Assembly (NCBI GenBank): GCA_934316545.1 | Contig: CAKRDT010000024.1 | Coordinates: 1 to 31,847, forward strand | Direction: 5' to 3' | DNA: 31,847 nt | Source: an uncultured Agathobacter sp. | GTDB lineage: Bacteria; Bacillota; Clostridia; Lachnospirales; Lachnospiraceae | In this document: positions 7,444 through 15,771 of the stretch, piece by piece | Layout: each line of letters starts with the position of its first letter | Numbering within the stretch: position 1 is the stretch's first letter | Notes under the pieces: model-generated | The model's database searches: none | Told to the model about the DNA's origin: nothing | Seen by the model: the letters and a program-made list of their open reading frames with translations, nothing else | Made by a program: the position numbers and the translations under genes

Positions 7444-7523
7444 AATTTTTCCTCCAAATTTCTAAACCTGTGTCCGCTCTGATGATATTTTATAACTTGT
7501 CAAACATAAGCCTTCCTTTCGGC

Positions 7524-8705
7524 TTACTTGTTCTTGCGTACAAAATCTTCGTACAGTGGCGACATGCTGCGCAGACGCTCAATAATCTTCTTTAAGGTAT
7601 CAACGGTATAATCAATATCTTCCATGGTCGTCTTCTCGGAGATGGTCAGACGCAGACTTCCGTGTGCGATCTCATGCGGCAGACCGATTGCAAGAAGTAC
7701 ATGTGACGGATCCAATGAGCCGGATGTACAAGCCGATCCGCTGCTGCCGCAGATACCTGCCTGATCCAAAAGGATCAGCATCGACTCACCCTCGATGAAC
7801 CGGAAGCAGAAGTTTGCATTATTCGGAAGCCGATCCGTACGGTGTCCATTCAATCGCGAATACGGAATTTCATTTAAAACGCGCTCGATCAGATGATCAC
7901 GAAGCTTTATCTCATATTCGTTATTCTTTTCCATATTGGCAACAGATATTTCCGTTGCCTTACCGATGCCGACGATACCCGGTACATTGTGTGTTCCGGC
8001 ACGGCGCTGGCGTTCCTGTGCGCCACCATGAATGAAAGAAAGAATCTTAACGCCTTTACGGATATACATGATTCCGATGCCCTTTGGTCCGTTAATCTTG
8101 TGACCGCTGGCGGAAAGCATATCAATGTTCATCTCATCGACGTTGATTGGAATATGTGCAAAAGCCTGTACTGCATCCGTGTGGAACAAAACGCCATGCT
8201 TCTTGGCGATCGCACCGATCTCTTTCAGTGGCTGAATGGTTCCAATCTCATTGTTTGCAGCCATAACAGAAATCAGTATCGTATCCGGTCGGATTGCAGC
8301 TTCCAGCTCGTCCAGCTTTACTTTACCATCCTCGTCTACACCCACATACGTCACTTCATACCCGTGTTTTTCGAGCCACTGTGCCGTATGAAGGATCGCA
8401 TGATGCTCGATCGCCGTCGTGATAATGTGTTTGCCTTTGTTGGCATAAGCTTCAGCAGTCGCTTTTAATGCCCAGTTATCGGACTCGCTTCCGCCGCCGG
8501 TAAAGTAAATTTCATCCGTTTTTGCACCGATCGCTTTTGCGACCGTCTCGCGTGCATGATCCACACCACGCTTTGCCTCTCCCGCAAAGCTGTAGATTGC
8601 AGATGGATTACCGTAATGCTCGGTAAAATATGGTAACATTTCGTTTACTACTTCCGGATAAACCTGCGTAGTTGCTGCATTATCCATATAAATTAATTTA
8701 CTCAT
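7524..8705 (-). CDS. nifS: cysteine desulfurase NifS
   Basis: PLP enzyme that converts cysteine to alanine and a protein-bound persulfide for Fe-S cluster and tRNA thiolation. I place the start at 8705 (MSKLIYMDNAATT), because AGAGG lies nine bases upstream and homologues begin there; a longer frame up to 8750 has no support. The 393-aa product shows the PLP lysine Lys203 (SGHKINGPKG), His102, and the active-site Cys326 (GSACTSGSLDPSHV). It follows iscR by 47 bases. Confidence 0.96.
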   Translation of the reverse strand: MSKLIYMDNAATTQVYPEVVNEMLPYFTEHYGNPSAIYSFAGEAKRGVDHARETVAKAIGAKTDEIYFTGGGSESDNWALKATAEAYANKGKHIITTAIEHHAILHTAQWLEKHGYEVTYVGVDEDGKVKLDELEAAIRPDTILISVMAANNEIGTIQPLKEIGAIAKKHGVLFHTDAVQAFAHIPINVDEMNIDMLSASGHKINGPKGIGIMYIRKGVKILSFIHGGAQERQRRAGTHNVPGIVGIGKATEISVANMEKNNEYEIKLRDHLIERVLNEIPYSRLNGHRTDRLPNNANFCFRFIEGESMLILLDQAGICGSSGSACTSGSLDPSHVLLAIGLPHEIAHGSLRLTISEKTTMEDIDYTVDTLKKIIERLRSMSPLYEDFVRKNK

Positions 8706-8752
8706 AATCGTATCCTCTCTAATTTTTATGCTTGTTCTTCTAATCATCACTG

Positions 8753-9187
8753 TTAGATGACATAATCTCCGTTTTTCTCCCGCTGCCAGTCCACAAGATC
8801 CTGTAATGTTGTATGGTCAACCACCTCACTGACCGCATCATTGATCTTCTTCCACAGAATCAGTGTCACACAGCTCTCCTGTCTTTCGCAGTTTACCTCA
8901 TCCTCCTCAATACAGGATACCGGTGCAAGCGATCCTTCTGTCAACCGAAGAATCATGCCGACCGTATAATCTTCCGGTTCCTTCCGCAGCATATAGCCAC
9001 CCTGCGCACCACGCACACTCTTGACATATCCCGCACGATTCAATACCGAAATAATCTGCTCCAAATATTTATCAGAAATCCCCTGCCGCTTCGCAACATC
9101 TTTGAGGCTGACCGGACTCCCTGTATCATTCATTGCAAGATCGAGCATCAAACGCAATGCATATCTTCCTTTTGTTGATATCTTCAT
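8753..9187 (-). CDS. iscR: Rrf2-family regulator, IscR-like
   Basis: Transcription factor with an N-terminal winged helix (KISTKGRYALRLMLDLA; helix KYLEQIISVLNRAGYVKSVRGAQGGY in part) and a C-terminal cysteine cluster. Three cysteines lie at 92, 100 and 106, close to the Cys92, 98 and 104 that hold a 2Fe-2S cluster in E. coli IscR, but with a two-residue longer first gap. As first gene of the nifS-nifU-mnmA operon it likely senses Fe-S status and represses its own promoter. CymR-type sensing of cysteine through CysK is an alternative for Rrf2 proteins in Firmicutes, though CymR lacks such cysteines. Confidence 0.9.
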   Translation of the reverse strand: MKISTKGRYALRLMLDLAMNDTGSPVSLKDVAKRQGISDKYLEQIISVLNRAGYVKSVRGAQGGYMLRKEPEDYTVGMILRLTEGSLAPVSCIEEDEVNCERQESCVTLILWKKINDAVSEVVDHTTLQDLVDWQREKNGDYVI

Positions 9188-9248
9188 GTTTTCATCTCTT
9201 TCCTATATTATATGCTTGCCAAACGCACACCCTCATGGTTTCATTCTA

Positions 9249-9282
9249 TTAATTCCTAGTTGCGTTTTAATTCCTACTAAAA
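9249..9282 (-). promoter_or_regulatory. candidate Rrf2 operator in the iscR leader
   Basis: AATTCCTA occurs twice on the plus strand (9251-9258 and 9269-9276), 18 bases apart, directly downstream of the -10 box of the iscR promoter. The second site continues as AATTCCTACTAA, close to AATTCCCACTAA at cysK. Position fits autorepression. Confidence 0.55.
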
Positions 9283-9283
9283 T

Positions 9284-9312
9284 ACTATATATTCATATTA
9301 TGGTTTTGTCAA
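9284..9312 (-). promoter_or_regulatory. sigma-A promoter of the iscR operon
   Basis: On the minus strand TTGACA (9307-9312) and TATAGT (9284-9289) with a 17-base spacer. Confidence 0.85.
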
Positions 9313-9373
9313 TCCAATTTATGTATCTTATTCTATACATTTTTCACAATTTGTCGTTCTGCCTTGTCAATGA

Positions 9374-9402
9374 TTGCCTCCATCATCTTTTTATGCTAAA
9401 AT
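9374..9402 (+). promoter_or_regulatory. probable promoter of the DUF4321 gene
   Basis: TTGCCT (9374-9379) and TAAAAT (9397-9402) with a 17-base spacer, 51 bases before the chosen start codon. Confidence 0.6.
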
Positions 9403-9453
9403 GCAAGAGTGTTTCGACACCTTATTCTTACAGACGAAAAGAGGTATGTATTT

Positions 9454-9717
9454 ATGGCAAGAGGCGTTGCAAATAAAAACTATTGGGTATTATTACTGCT
9501 CGTATTAGCCGGAGTTGTATTAGGCGGTTTTATCGGAGAACTGACTTCGAATGTATCGTTTCTGCATTGGCTTTCTTACGGACAATCCTTTGGTCTTCAG
9601 AAGCCGCTGGTTCTCGACCTCGGCATTCTGGTGCTTACGTTCGGACTGACGATCAAAATTACCATCGCAGGCATCATCGGAATTTTACTTGCAATTCTCA
9701 TTTATCGATTATTGTAA
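9454..9717 (+). CDS. DUF4321 small membrane protein
   Basis: An 87-aa protein with a hydrophobic segment near residues 10-30 (WVLLLLVLAGVVLGGFIGEL) and a second long one at about 52-86. The pattern and length match the DUF4321 family of Firmicutes, whose role is unknown. The start at 9454 is chosen because AAGAGG is eight bases upstream and the protein then begins MARGVANKNYW as in the family; the frame is open further upstream but without a ribosome site. It is divergent from the iscR operon and convergent with the patatin gene, sharing a bidirectional terminator. Confidence 0.85.
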   Translation: MARGVANKNYWVLLLLVLAGVVLGGFIGELTSNVSFLHWLSYGQSFGLQKPLVLDLGILVLTFGLTIKITIAGIIGILLAILIYRLL

Positions 9718-9725
9718 AGCACCTC

Positions 9726-9774
9726 AAAGGCGGTATAAAGTTTCCCTGCAAACCGGAAACCCTATACCGCCTTT
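9726..9774. terminator. bidirectional terminator between DUF4321 and patatin genes
   Basis: Perfect 12-base arms AAAGGCGGTATA and TATACCGCCTTT with an inner GTTTCC/GGAAAC stem. Located between convergent stop codons (9717 and 9797). T-runs are short on both sides. Confidence 0.7.
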
Positions 9775-9796
9775 ATGATTCACCATAATACAATTT

Positions 9797-10648
9797 CTAT
9801 GCTTCTTTTAACCATTGCTGAAGTTTCCACATCTGCTTCTTCATTGTCTCGCGTCCCAGCTTATAAGCAGCAAGCAGCTTCTGACGGTCGCGCTCGACTT
9901 TGCTTACATCAATCTTCTTCGGCGGCCGGATCACATACAAAGAGCCTTCCTCTTCCTTCTTTCGAATATACTCTAAAGTTTCATTGTATATCTCATGGCG
10001 GTGCTCCATTGCCTCAATCAGCTTTGGGTATTTGCGAAGCCGCATCCGGATCAGTGGCATGAACTGATTTTTGGTCTTCGCATAATCAAGCGGCTGCGTC
10101 AGGATTACAACATTGCGGTCATAGCCAATTTCTTCCATATAGCGCACAGGAATCGAGTCTGCGATCCCGCCGTCCAGCAGCTCATAGCCATCCACACTCA
10201 CAACCCTTGATACAAGTGGCATAGATGCCGACGCGCGCAGCCACATCATGCCTTCTTTATCGCATCGATCCACTTGCTTATAGACGGCCTCCCCGGTGTT
10301 CAGATCCGTTGCAACCACATAAAAAGGCATCGGATTTTTGCTGTATGTTTCATAATCAAACGGGTCCAGATGATCCGGAATGTCGTGGTAGCAGAACTGC
10401 TCACCAAAAATATCCCCTGTCTTAAGGAGCGAACCGACCCCCGCATAATGCGGATTATTGCAATACGCTGCATTATATCGGATGACACGTCCCGGCTGCC
10501 TTGATTTATAATTACAGCCAAATACCGCGCCTGCCGATACCCCGATCGCACCGTCAAATTCCATTCCCTGTTCCATCATAATATCAATAACTCCGGCGGT
10601 AAACATGCCACGCATTGCTCCGCCCTCCATGATTAATCCTTTTCTCAT
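9797..10648 (-). CDS. patatin-like phospholipase family protein
   Basis: Predicted cytoplasmic or membrane-associated acyl hydrolase with the Ser-Asp dyad of patatins. From the ATG at 10648 (GGAGGG seven bases upstream) the protein is 283 aa. It shows the oxyanion-hole segment MEGGAMRGMF (7-16), the nucleophile motif GVSAG (Ser38) and DGG (159-161) with the catalytic Asp. The C-terminal third is helical and basic, as in bacterial RssA/YjjU-type proteins. Substrate unknown. A promoter (10751-10779) lies upstream, so it is probably a single-gene unit. Confidence 0.9.
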   Translation of the reverse strand: MRKGLIMEGGAMRGMFTAGVIDIMMEQGMEFDGAIGVSAGAVFGCNYKSRQPGRVIRYNAAYCNNPHYAGVGSLLKTGDIFGEQFCYHDIPDHLDPFDYETYSKNPMPFYVVATDLNTGEAVYKQVDRCDKEGMMWLRASASMPLVSRVVSVDGYELLDGGIADSIPVRYMEEIGYDRNVVILTQPLDYAKTKNQFMPLIRMRLRKYPKLIEAMEHRHEIYNETLEYIRKKEEEGSLYVIRPPKKIDVSKVERDRQKLLAAYKLGRETMKKQMWKLQQWLKEA

Positions 10649-10750
10649 GTATGTTCCCTCCTTTCCGCTCGAACCTGCCCATTTCAACTTGACACCATCT
10701 CTCTATCCAACAGGCACATCCCGTACTTTGAGTCTCTTACGTTTTCTTTT

Positions 10751-10779
10751 ATATTATCCATCTTCACTCGATATTTCAA
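10751..10779 (-). promoter_or_regulatory. sigma-A promoter of the patatin gene
   Basis: On the minus strand TTGAAA (10774-10779) and TAATAT (10751-10756), 17-base spacer. Confidence 0.75.
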
Positions 10780-10864
10780 GCTTTGATTTCACTTACCCCT
10801 TCCCATAAGATAAGACTTCCAATGGTTTTTGTCCCCAGGTTTCATAAAAATGCACAATATGAAA

Positions 10865-10891
10865 CCCGGGTATCTGCAACAGATACCCGGG
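10865..10891 (-). terminator. terminator hairpin after the LacI-family gene
   Basis: Perfect 12-base arms CCCGGGTATCTG and CAGATACCCGGG with a 3-base loop, 31 bases after the regulator stop codon. Only a short T-run follows. The adjoining GGTTTCAT/ATGAAACC pair (near 10839-10867) overlaps one arm and could form an alternative stem. Confidence 0.7.
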
Positions 10892-10922
10892 CCTCCCCTC
10901 TTATTTATATCAATGTTATACC

Positions 10923-11933
10923 TTATACTGAATCGAGCGCCCTCACACTCTCAGTATTTTTTAAAACGAATGGAACTAACTCATGAACAGCTGATTTCTT
11001 AAGTTCGATCATTTGCAGGAGGATCTCCACACTTCGTTGTGCAATCTCCTCATATTTCTGACGAATCGTTACAATTTTCGGATTGTAATAATCCGCCAGC
11101 TGCGTTCCGTCGAATCCAACGATCGAGATATCATCCGGAACCCGAAGTCCTGCGTCAAAGATTGCGCGCATCGCGCCAACTGCCATCACATCTCCCATTG
11201 CGAAGACAGCTGTAATCGGAATCCTTCGACACAGAAGCTCGTTCATTGCATGGTAAGCACTTTCAAAGGAATAACGTGCCTTGGCAAAATAGTTCTCCTG
11301 AAACTCCATTCCATGTTTCTCATAACTCTTGCAGCATCCCTGATAACGGTGCTCACTCGGGGAGGATGCATCCGGATCACCACCGATCAACGCAATATTG
11401 CGATGACCATGGTCAAACAGATAATCCATCGCCACTTCGGAAGCCGCCGTATCATCGGTTGAGACGGAGGATAAGTTATCAAAACCGAGTTTATCTGCCC
11501 GGTCAGTTACAAGAACACACGGAACATCTACTTGTGAGAACTGCTGCTTAAAATACTGTGCATTACTGCCTAGGAAGAAAATTCCTCGCGGCTTATGCTC
11601 GCGGCAAAGCCGAACGGCCTCTGCCACTTCGTTCGCTTCCTCATCCAGATAATGGATACGAAGCGCATAATCCGAATGCTCCAATGTTGACTGCAACGCT
11701 TCAATTACACTGGTAAACAGCATATTTGACGTACCTCTTACTAAAATTAATATGCTTTTACTAACCGTCTGTTTCAAATGTTTGGCATTATTGTTCGGCA
11801 CAAACTGATGTGCCTCAACAATCTCCATGATTTTCTCTCGGGCTGCCGGGCTGACATCCCGGCGTCCGTTTAACACTCTTGAAACGGTACTGACTGAATA
11901 GCCAGACTCTTTTGCTATATCAACTATCGTCAT
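10923..11933 (-). CDS. LacI/GalR-family regulator of the sugar ABC operon
   Basis: A 336-aa repressor-like protein with the LacI helix-turn-helix at the N terminus (TIVDIAKESGYSVSTVSRVLNG), a hinge helix near residues 47-56 and a periplasmic-binding-protein-like ligand domain (GIFFLGS, HRNIALIGGD, DDISIVGFDG). It is the last gene of the operon, 27 bases after the second permease gene, and two LacI-type palindromes overlap the initial transcribed region of the operon, so autoregulated control by the imported sugar is likely. The sugar cannot be read from the sequence. Confidence 0.93.
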   Translation of the reverse strand: MTIVDIAKESGYSVSTVSRVLNGRRDVSPAAREKIMEIVEAHQFVPNNNAKHLKQTVSKSILILVRGTSNMLFTSVIEALQSTLEHSDYALRIHYLDEEANEVAEAVRLCREHKPRGIFFLGSNAQYFKQQFSQVDVPCVLVTDRADKLGFDNLSSVSTDDTAASEVAMDYLFDHGHRNIALIGGDPDASSPSEHRYQGCCKSYEKHGMEFQENYFAKARYSFESAYHAMNELLCRRIPITAVFAMGDVMAVGAMRAIFDAGLRVPDDISIVGFDGTQLADYYNPKIVTIRQKYEEIAQRSVEILLQMIELKKSAVHELVPFVLKNTESVRALDSV

Positions 11934-11960
11934 GCTGTAAACCTCTCAAAGACTCCTCTT

Positions 11961-12872
11961 TTAACCCTTGACAGCTCCTGCAAGAACACCTTCGATAATA
12001 TACTTCTGACACGCAATATAGAAAAGAATAATCGGAAGGATAGCAAGAACCAGGACTGCCATCATTGCACCCCAGTCGATCTGTCCATGACTCTGTTTCA
12101 AGAACTGTACAGCGATCGGGATGGTCTTGTATTTGTTAATGTTAAGTACCAGACTCGGCAGAAGGTAATCATTCCATACCCACATTGCTTCAAGAATGGC
12201 AACGGTTACGGTTGTTGGTTTCAAAATTGGGAAAACAACTTTGAAGAATGTCTGCAGCGGACTGCATCCATCAATCATCGCTGCTTCCTCGATTTCCAGC
12301 GAGATACTTTTTACGAAACCGGTAAACATAAATACCGCAAGTCCTGCTCCAAAACCAAGGTACACAACAATAATACCAACCGGATTCGACAAGTGCAAAA
12401 TATTTGCAAATTTCGACAGTGTAAACATTACCATCTGGAATGGTACGATCATAGAAAACAGACACATTACATAAATCGCTTTTGTCGCTTTGGTATGTAC
12501 TCTTGTAATGTACCATGCAGTCATGGAACAACACAGAATAATGAGTGCAACCGATCCAACAGTAATAAAAAGTGAATTCCCGAAACATCCCCAGAGATTC
12601 GTTTTACGAATACCGTTGGAATAGTTGAGCCATCCACACATTGCTCTTTCAATACCGCTGACAAATTTATCCCAGCCCTCTGAAAGCGGGTTCGCACTCG
12701 GGCTGAATGGATGAGTAAAGATGTAAGCTTTACGCTTGAACGAGTTCAAAAATACGATCAGTATCGGTGAAATCCACAGGAAACTGACGATGGCAAAAAT
12801 TACGGTTAAGATTCCACCGTGTTTTGCGCGACGAACAGCACTAATCTCTGACTGCTTCTTTTCTTTAGCCAT
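11961..12872 (-). CDS. sugar ABC transporter permease (MalG type)
   Basis: A 303-aa inner-membrane protein with six predicted membrane segments and the cytoplasmic EAA loop (EEAAMIDGCSPLQTFFKVVFP) that docks on the ATPase. It pairs with the MalF-type permease encoded directly upstream; the two genes share one base in a TAATG overlap, which suggests coupled translation at equal ratio. Family: carbohydrate uptake CUT1 group. No ATP-binding gene follows, so an ATPase encoded elsewhere (MsmK/MsiK type) is presumed. Confidence 0.94.
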   Translation of the reverse strand: MAKEKKQSEISAVRRAKHGGILTVIFAIVSFLWISPILIVFLNSFKRKAYIFTHPFSPSANPLSEGWDKFVSGIERAMCGWLNYSNGIRKTNLWGCFGNSLFITVGSVALIILCCSMTAWYITRVHTKATKAIYVMCLFSMIVPFQMVMFTLSKFANILHLSNPVGIIVVYLGFGAGLAVFMFTGFVKSISLEIEEAAMIDGCSPLQTFFKVVFPILKPTTVTVAILEAMWVWNDYLLPSLVLNINKYKTIPIAVQFLKQSHGQIDWGAMMAVLVLAILPIILFYIACQKYIIEGVLAGAVKG

Positions 12873-13729
12873 TATTCTGCCACCTCCTTGCTCGTTGTCA
12901 GCTTATTCTGTACCAATGAAATGATTGCAACCAGAATAAAGAAAATTACCGCCTTTGCCTGACCTACACCCTGCCAGCCTGTCGTACCATACATGGTGTT
13001 ATAGATATTCAGTGCAAGTAACTCGGACATCTTGCCCGGATTACCACCGGTCAAAGCCAGGTTCTGATCAAACAGTTTGAAACCATTGGTCAGAGTCAGG
13101 AATGAACAAATGGTAATCGTCGGCATCAACATAGGAAGTGTTACGTTCTTCAGAAGCTGCCATGCATTTGCTCCGTCAATCTTGGCTGCCTCAATCAGTT
13201 CACCCGGAATATTCTGAATACCTGCAATATAGATAATCATCATATATCCGATCTGCTGCCAGCAGACTACAATAATCAGTCCCCAGAATGCGTACCACTG
13301 TGTAGATACGATCGTCTTGGAAAAATGAGCCAGACAGCTATTGAAAATCATTAACCAAATGTAACTTAATACAATACCACCGATCAGGTTCGGCATAAAA
13401 AATACGGTACGGAACAGGTTTGTTCCCTTGATTCCTTTTGTAAGAAGCATACCGATTGCAAATGCTACCACGTTGATGATAAGTACCGATACAATGGTAA
13501 ACAATGCCGTGTACCACAGCGAATGCAAAAATGTCGTATCGAGTTTGCCGTTTACAAACAGGATTTTTGTATAATTTTCTAAGCCTTTCCATTTCCAGTC
13601 CGTTACTGTCGTAAACTTACAGAAGGAAAGGAAAATTCCATACACAAATGGTACAATAAATCCAATTGTAAATGCGATCATTGTCGGGATCAAAAATATT
13701 GGGAAATATCTCTTAATCGCTTTTTCCAT
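12872..13729 (-). CDS. sugar ABC transporter permease (MalF type)
   Basis: A 285-aa membrane protein with six hydrophobic segments and an EAA loop (IEAAKIDGANAWQLLKNVTLP). The start at 13729 (MEKAIKRYFP) is chosen because AAAGGAAA lies about eight bases before it; the frame extends to 13777 without a ribosome site. It forms the heterodimeric pore with the product of the next gene. The interval to the binding-protein gene holds a stable hairpin. Confidence 0.94.
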   Translation of the reverse strand: MEKAIKRYFPIFLIPTMIAFTIGFIVPFVYGIFLSFCKFTTVTDWKWKGLENYTKILFVNGKLDTTFLHSLWYTALFTIVSVLIINVVAFAIGMLLTKGIKGTNLFRTVFFMPNLIGGIVLSYIWLMIFNSCLAHFSKTIVSTQWYAFWGLIIVVCWQQIGYMMIIYIAGIQNIPGELIEAAKIDGANAWQLLKNVTLPMLMPTITICSFLTLTNGFKLFDQNLALTGGNPGKMSELLALNIYNTMYGTTGWQGVGQAKAVIFFILVAIISLVQNKLTTSKEVAE

Positions 13730-13755
13730 AATAGTTTCCTTTCGCTTTTTAAAAA

Positions 13756-13790
13756 TGGGGTGTAAGCGGCTCGCCACTTACCCCCCTTTT
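13756..13790 (-). terminator. intercistronic hairpin, probably a leaky terminator
   Basis: On the minus strand GGGG-GTAAG pairs with CTTAC-CCCC around a GGC/GCC inner stem, followed by ATTTTT. Such a structure between binding-protein and permease genes commonly lowers permease expression relative to the binding protein; that role is inferred. Confidence 0.65.
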
Positions 13791-13821
13791 CATTCATGAG
13801 TTTTTGATGAAATTTTGAAAA

Positions 13822-15219
13822 TTACTGCTCGTTAGCAAGAGCCCACTGATTAGCCCAACCGTCAACGAATGCTGTAACAACATCATCCCAGCTTCCCTCA
13901 CCTGCTGTGTAAGCAGTAAGAGCAGCTACAACATCAGCTCTCCATGTATCTACGTTTGGAGTAGCATTGAAGCTCCATGCTACAGAAGTCTTTCCAGCTG
14001 ACATTAAAGCGTTAGAAGCCTGTGCGAAAGCGTTCTTTGTCTCATAATCACCAGTGAATGTGTCAAATGGAGCTGTAAGTCCCATAGCGTTTGTGATAGC
14101 GTCACGGCCTTCGTCAGAAGTAATGCACCACTCAAGGAAGTCTAATGAAGCATCAATATCTTCCTGATCAGCCTTCTGGTTGATTGCCCAATAGTTCTCT
14201 GTACCTACGCAAAGACCCTGATTTTCATCATCAACACCAAAGTAGATTGGCATCATTGATAAGTCTTCGGCTGTAACTGTATAACCGTTATCAGGATTTG
14301 TAAGTGGTGCGAACTCCCAATCACCATTCTGATAGAAGACTGCCTCACCCATACCAAGCTCTGCCTCTGCATTTAATGCACCAGAGTTCAATGTCTTAGG
14401 ATCTGCTGCTGAATCGCTTGTGTACATATCCCAAACAGCCTTAAAGTTGTCAAGATACTTACCTGTAATCTTCTCTTCACCAGCGGTAAGATCTGCACCG
14501 TCATCCTTGAACTCATAGTACAGTGGCATATTTGCAAGATGTCCTGAGAATCTCCATGAAGATCCATCATCAAGACCAGCGGAAGCAAATGCCTCTGTAA
14601 GATTGGTTCCAAGTGCATCGTTGATCTCATCAACTCTTGAATTGATATCATCTGCAACTGCCTTTAAAGTATCAAAATTGTTAATCTCGTCAACAGACTT
14701 AACAACTGCTCCATCCATTCCGCAGTAGCCTTCCAGAATGGTCTTGTTGTAAATAAGTCCATAGCACTCATAACAGTTTGCCACACTGACAACCTTGTCG
14801 CCGTTCTTGAGTGCAAGGGACTTATCTGTTAAGTGATCGTAGAGTGCTGTGTCAGAAAGATCCATTGTGTAGTCTTCCCAGGTCTTAGCTGCTGCTGAGT
14901 TACCTACTGTAAAGATTGTAGGAGCCTCTGCCTTAGCCATCTCGGCCTGTAATGTTGTATTGTACTGTCCGTCTGCTGCAGTAAGTACTGTTACATCAAC
15001 ACCTGTCTGATCGGTGTAAGTCTTAGCTAAGTTCTGCCAAGCCTCATCTGTCTCAGGCTTGAAGTTTAATAAATAAACAGAACCTGTAGCTGTTGTCTTA
15101 TCTCCGGCAGCCTGTGTGCCACCGTTGCTGTCACTGCTTCCACCGTTTCCGCCACAGCCAGCCAACATTGTTGCTGCCATTGCTGATACTAACAATACTG
15201 ATACTAATTTCTTCTTCAT
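13822..15219 (-). CDS. sugar-binding lipoprotein of the ABC transporter
   Basis: Extracellular solute-binding protein of family 1, anchored by a lipid. The 465-aa precursor starts with a lysine-rich signal peptide and the lipobox LAGC (Cys22), then a Gly/Ser/Asn linker. The body (VYLLNFKPETDEAWQNLAKTY onward; TIFTVGN; GEAVFYQNGDWEFAP) matches sugar-binding proteins of the CUT1 group. GGGAGG lies eight bases before the ATG. It opens the operon, directly after the promoter and two palindromic operators. Substrate is not predictable; no glycosidase gene is adjacent. Confidence 0.94.
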   Translation of the reverse strand: MKKKLVSVLLVSAMAATMLAGCGGNGGSSDSNGGTQAAGDKTTATGSVYLLNFKPETDEAWQNLAKTYTDQTGVDVTVLTAADGQYNTTLQAEMAKAEAPTIFTVGNSAAAKTWEDYTMDLSDTALYDHLTDKSLALKNGDKVVSVANCYECYGLIYNKTILEGYCGMDGAVVKSVDEINNFDTLKAVADDINSRVDEINDALGTNLTEAFASAGLDDGSSWRFSGHLANMPLYYEFKDDGADLTAGEEKITGKYLDNFKAVWDMYTSDSAADPKTLNSGALNAEAELGMGEAVFYQNGDWEFAPLTNPDNGYTVTAEDLSMMPIYFGVDDENQGLCVGTENYWAINQKADQEDIDASLDFLEWCITSDEGRDAITNAMGLTAPFDTFTGDYETKNAFAQASNALMSAGKTSVAWSFNATPNVDTWRADVVAALTAYTAGEGSWDDVVTAFVDGWANQWALANEQ

Positions 15220-15263
15220 ACTCGTTTTCCCTCCCTAAAATTATGAATTGAGTAATCATCTTT

Positions 15264-15300
15264 GGAAACGTTTCCGAAAATGTTCTCGGTAACGTTTTCA
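15264..15300 (-). promoter_or_regulatory. two LacI/CcpA-type operators of the sugar operon
   Basis: GGAAACGTTTCC (15264-15275) is a perfect palindrome. TGAAAACGTTACCG on the minus strand (15287-15300) matches a catabolite-responsive (cre) consensus at all but the last position. Both lie between the -10 box and the start codon, where binding would block elongation. One may be for the operon's LacI protein and the other for CcpA; which is which cannot be decided. Confidence 0.75.
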
Positions 15301-15308
15301 GTAAGGTA

Positions 15309-15337
15309 ACTATATACCCAACGACGTGGTTTGACAA
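15309..15337 (-). promoter_or_regulatory. sigma-A promoter of the sugar ABC operon
   Basis: On the minus strand TTGTCA (15332-15337) and TATAGT (15309-15314), 17-base spacer. Confidence 0.85.
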
Positions 15338-15483
15338 GTAGGCAATTTCGTTTTTGTAGACTATTCTAAATTTGCGGGGATGTTTTTGTGCACAATTAAG
15401 TATAAAAAGAACAAGAAAGAACAAAAAGAATAAAATCAAAGCGTTTTCATTAAAATACAATTTGAAAATAGATATAAAAAAGC

Positions 15484-15537
15484 AAAAGCCGGCTGACATC
15501 CGGTAGCTTCATTGCTACCTTTTCTGTCACCCGACTT
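15484..15537 (-). terminator. terminator of the 42-aa gene
   Basis: Minus-strand hairpin: AAGTCGGGTGAC pairs with GTCAGCCGGCTT, with an inner GGTAGC/GCTACC stem, then TTGCTTTTTT. It begins at the stop codon of the small gene. Confidence 0.85.
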
Positions 15538-15665
15538 TAGTATCTGCCAGTCACAAAACGCATAAACGAAACCGGTTTGCGCCCGCAGCTTCTAGTCCGC
15601 TGTACATAATCTTTATAATACTGAATCACCTGTACAAAGGACATGGTTGGATCGATGGTACGCAT
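15537..15665 (-). CDS. 42-aa protein of unknown function
   Basis: A small gene with every signal of expression. AAAGGAGG stands eight bases before the ATG at 15665, a promoter (TTGATT, 17 bases, TATACT) stands just upstream, and a strong terminator begins at the stop codon. The product starts MRTIDPTMSFVQVIQYYKDY and ends FMRFVTGRY; it is basic, with one Cys in RSCGRK and a possible amphipathic helix at residues 8-24. There is no signal peptide or membrane segment. I do not recognise a family. It lies between the sugar operon and the RNA helicase gene, on the same strand as both but as a separate transcription unit. Confidence 0.75.
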   Translation of the reverse strand: MRTIDPTMSFVQVIQYYKDYVQRTRSCGRKPVSFMRFVTGRY

Positions 15666-15697
15666 ACTCAACACCTCCTTTAACTCTTTTCGGCGTA

Positions 15698-15726
15698 AGT
15701 ATAGCACCCTCTTTGGTAAAAATCAA
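15698..15726 (-). promoter_or_regulatory. promoter of the 42-aa gene
   Basis: On the minus strand TTGATT (15721-15726) and TATACT (15698-15703), 17-base spacer, about 30 bases upstream of the start codon. Confidence 0.8.
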
Positions 15727-15771
15727 TAAATTTCATGTAAAATTTTTGTGCAAATTTCCATACAAACATTA

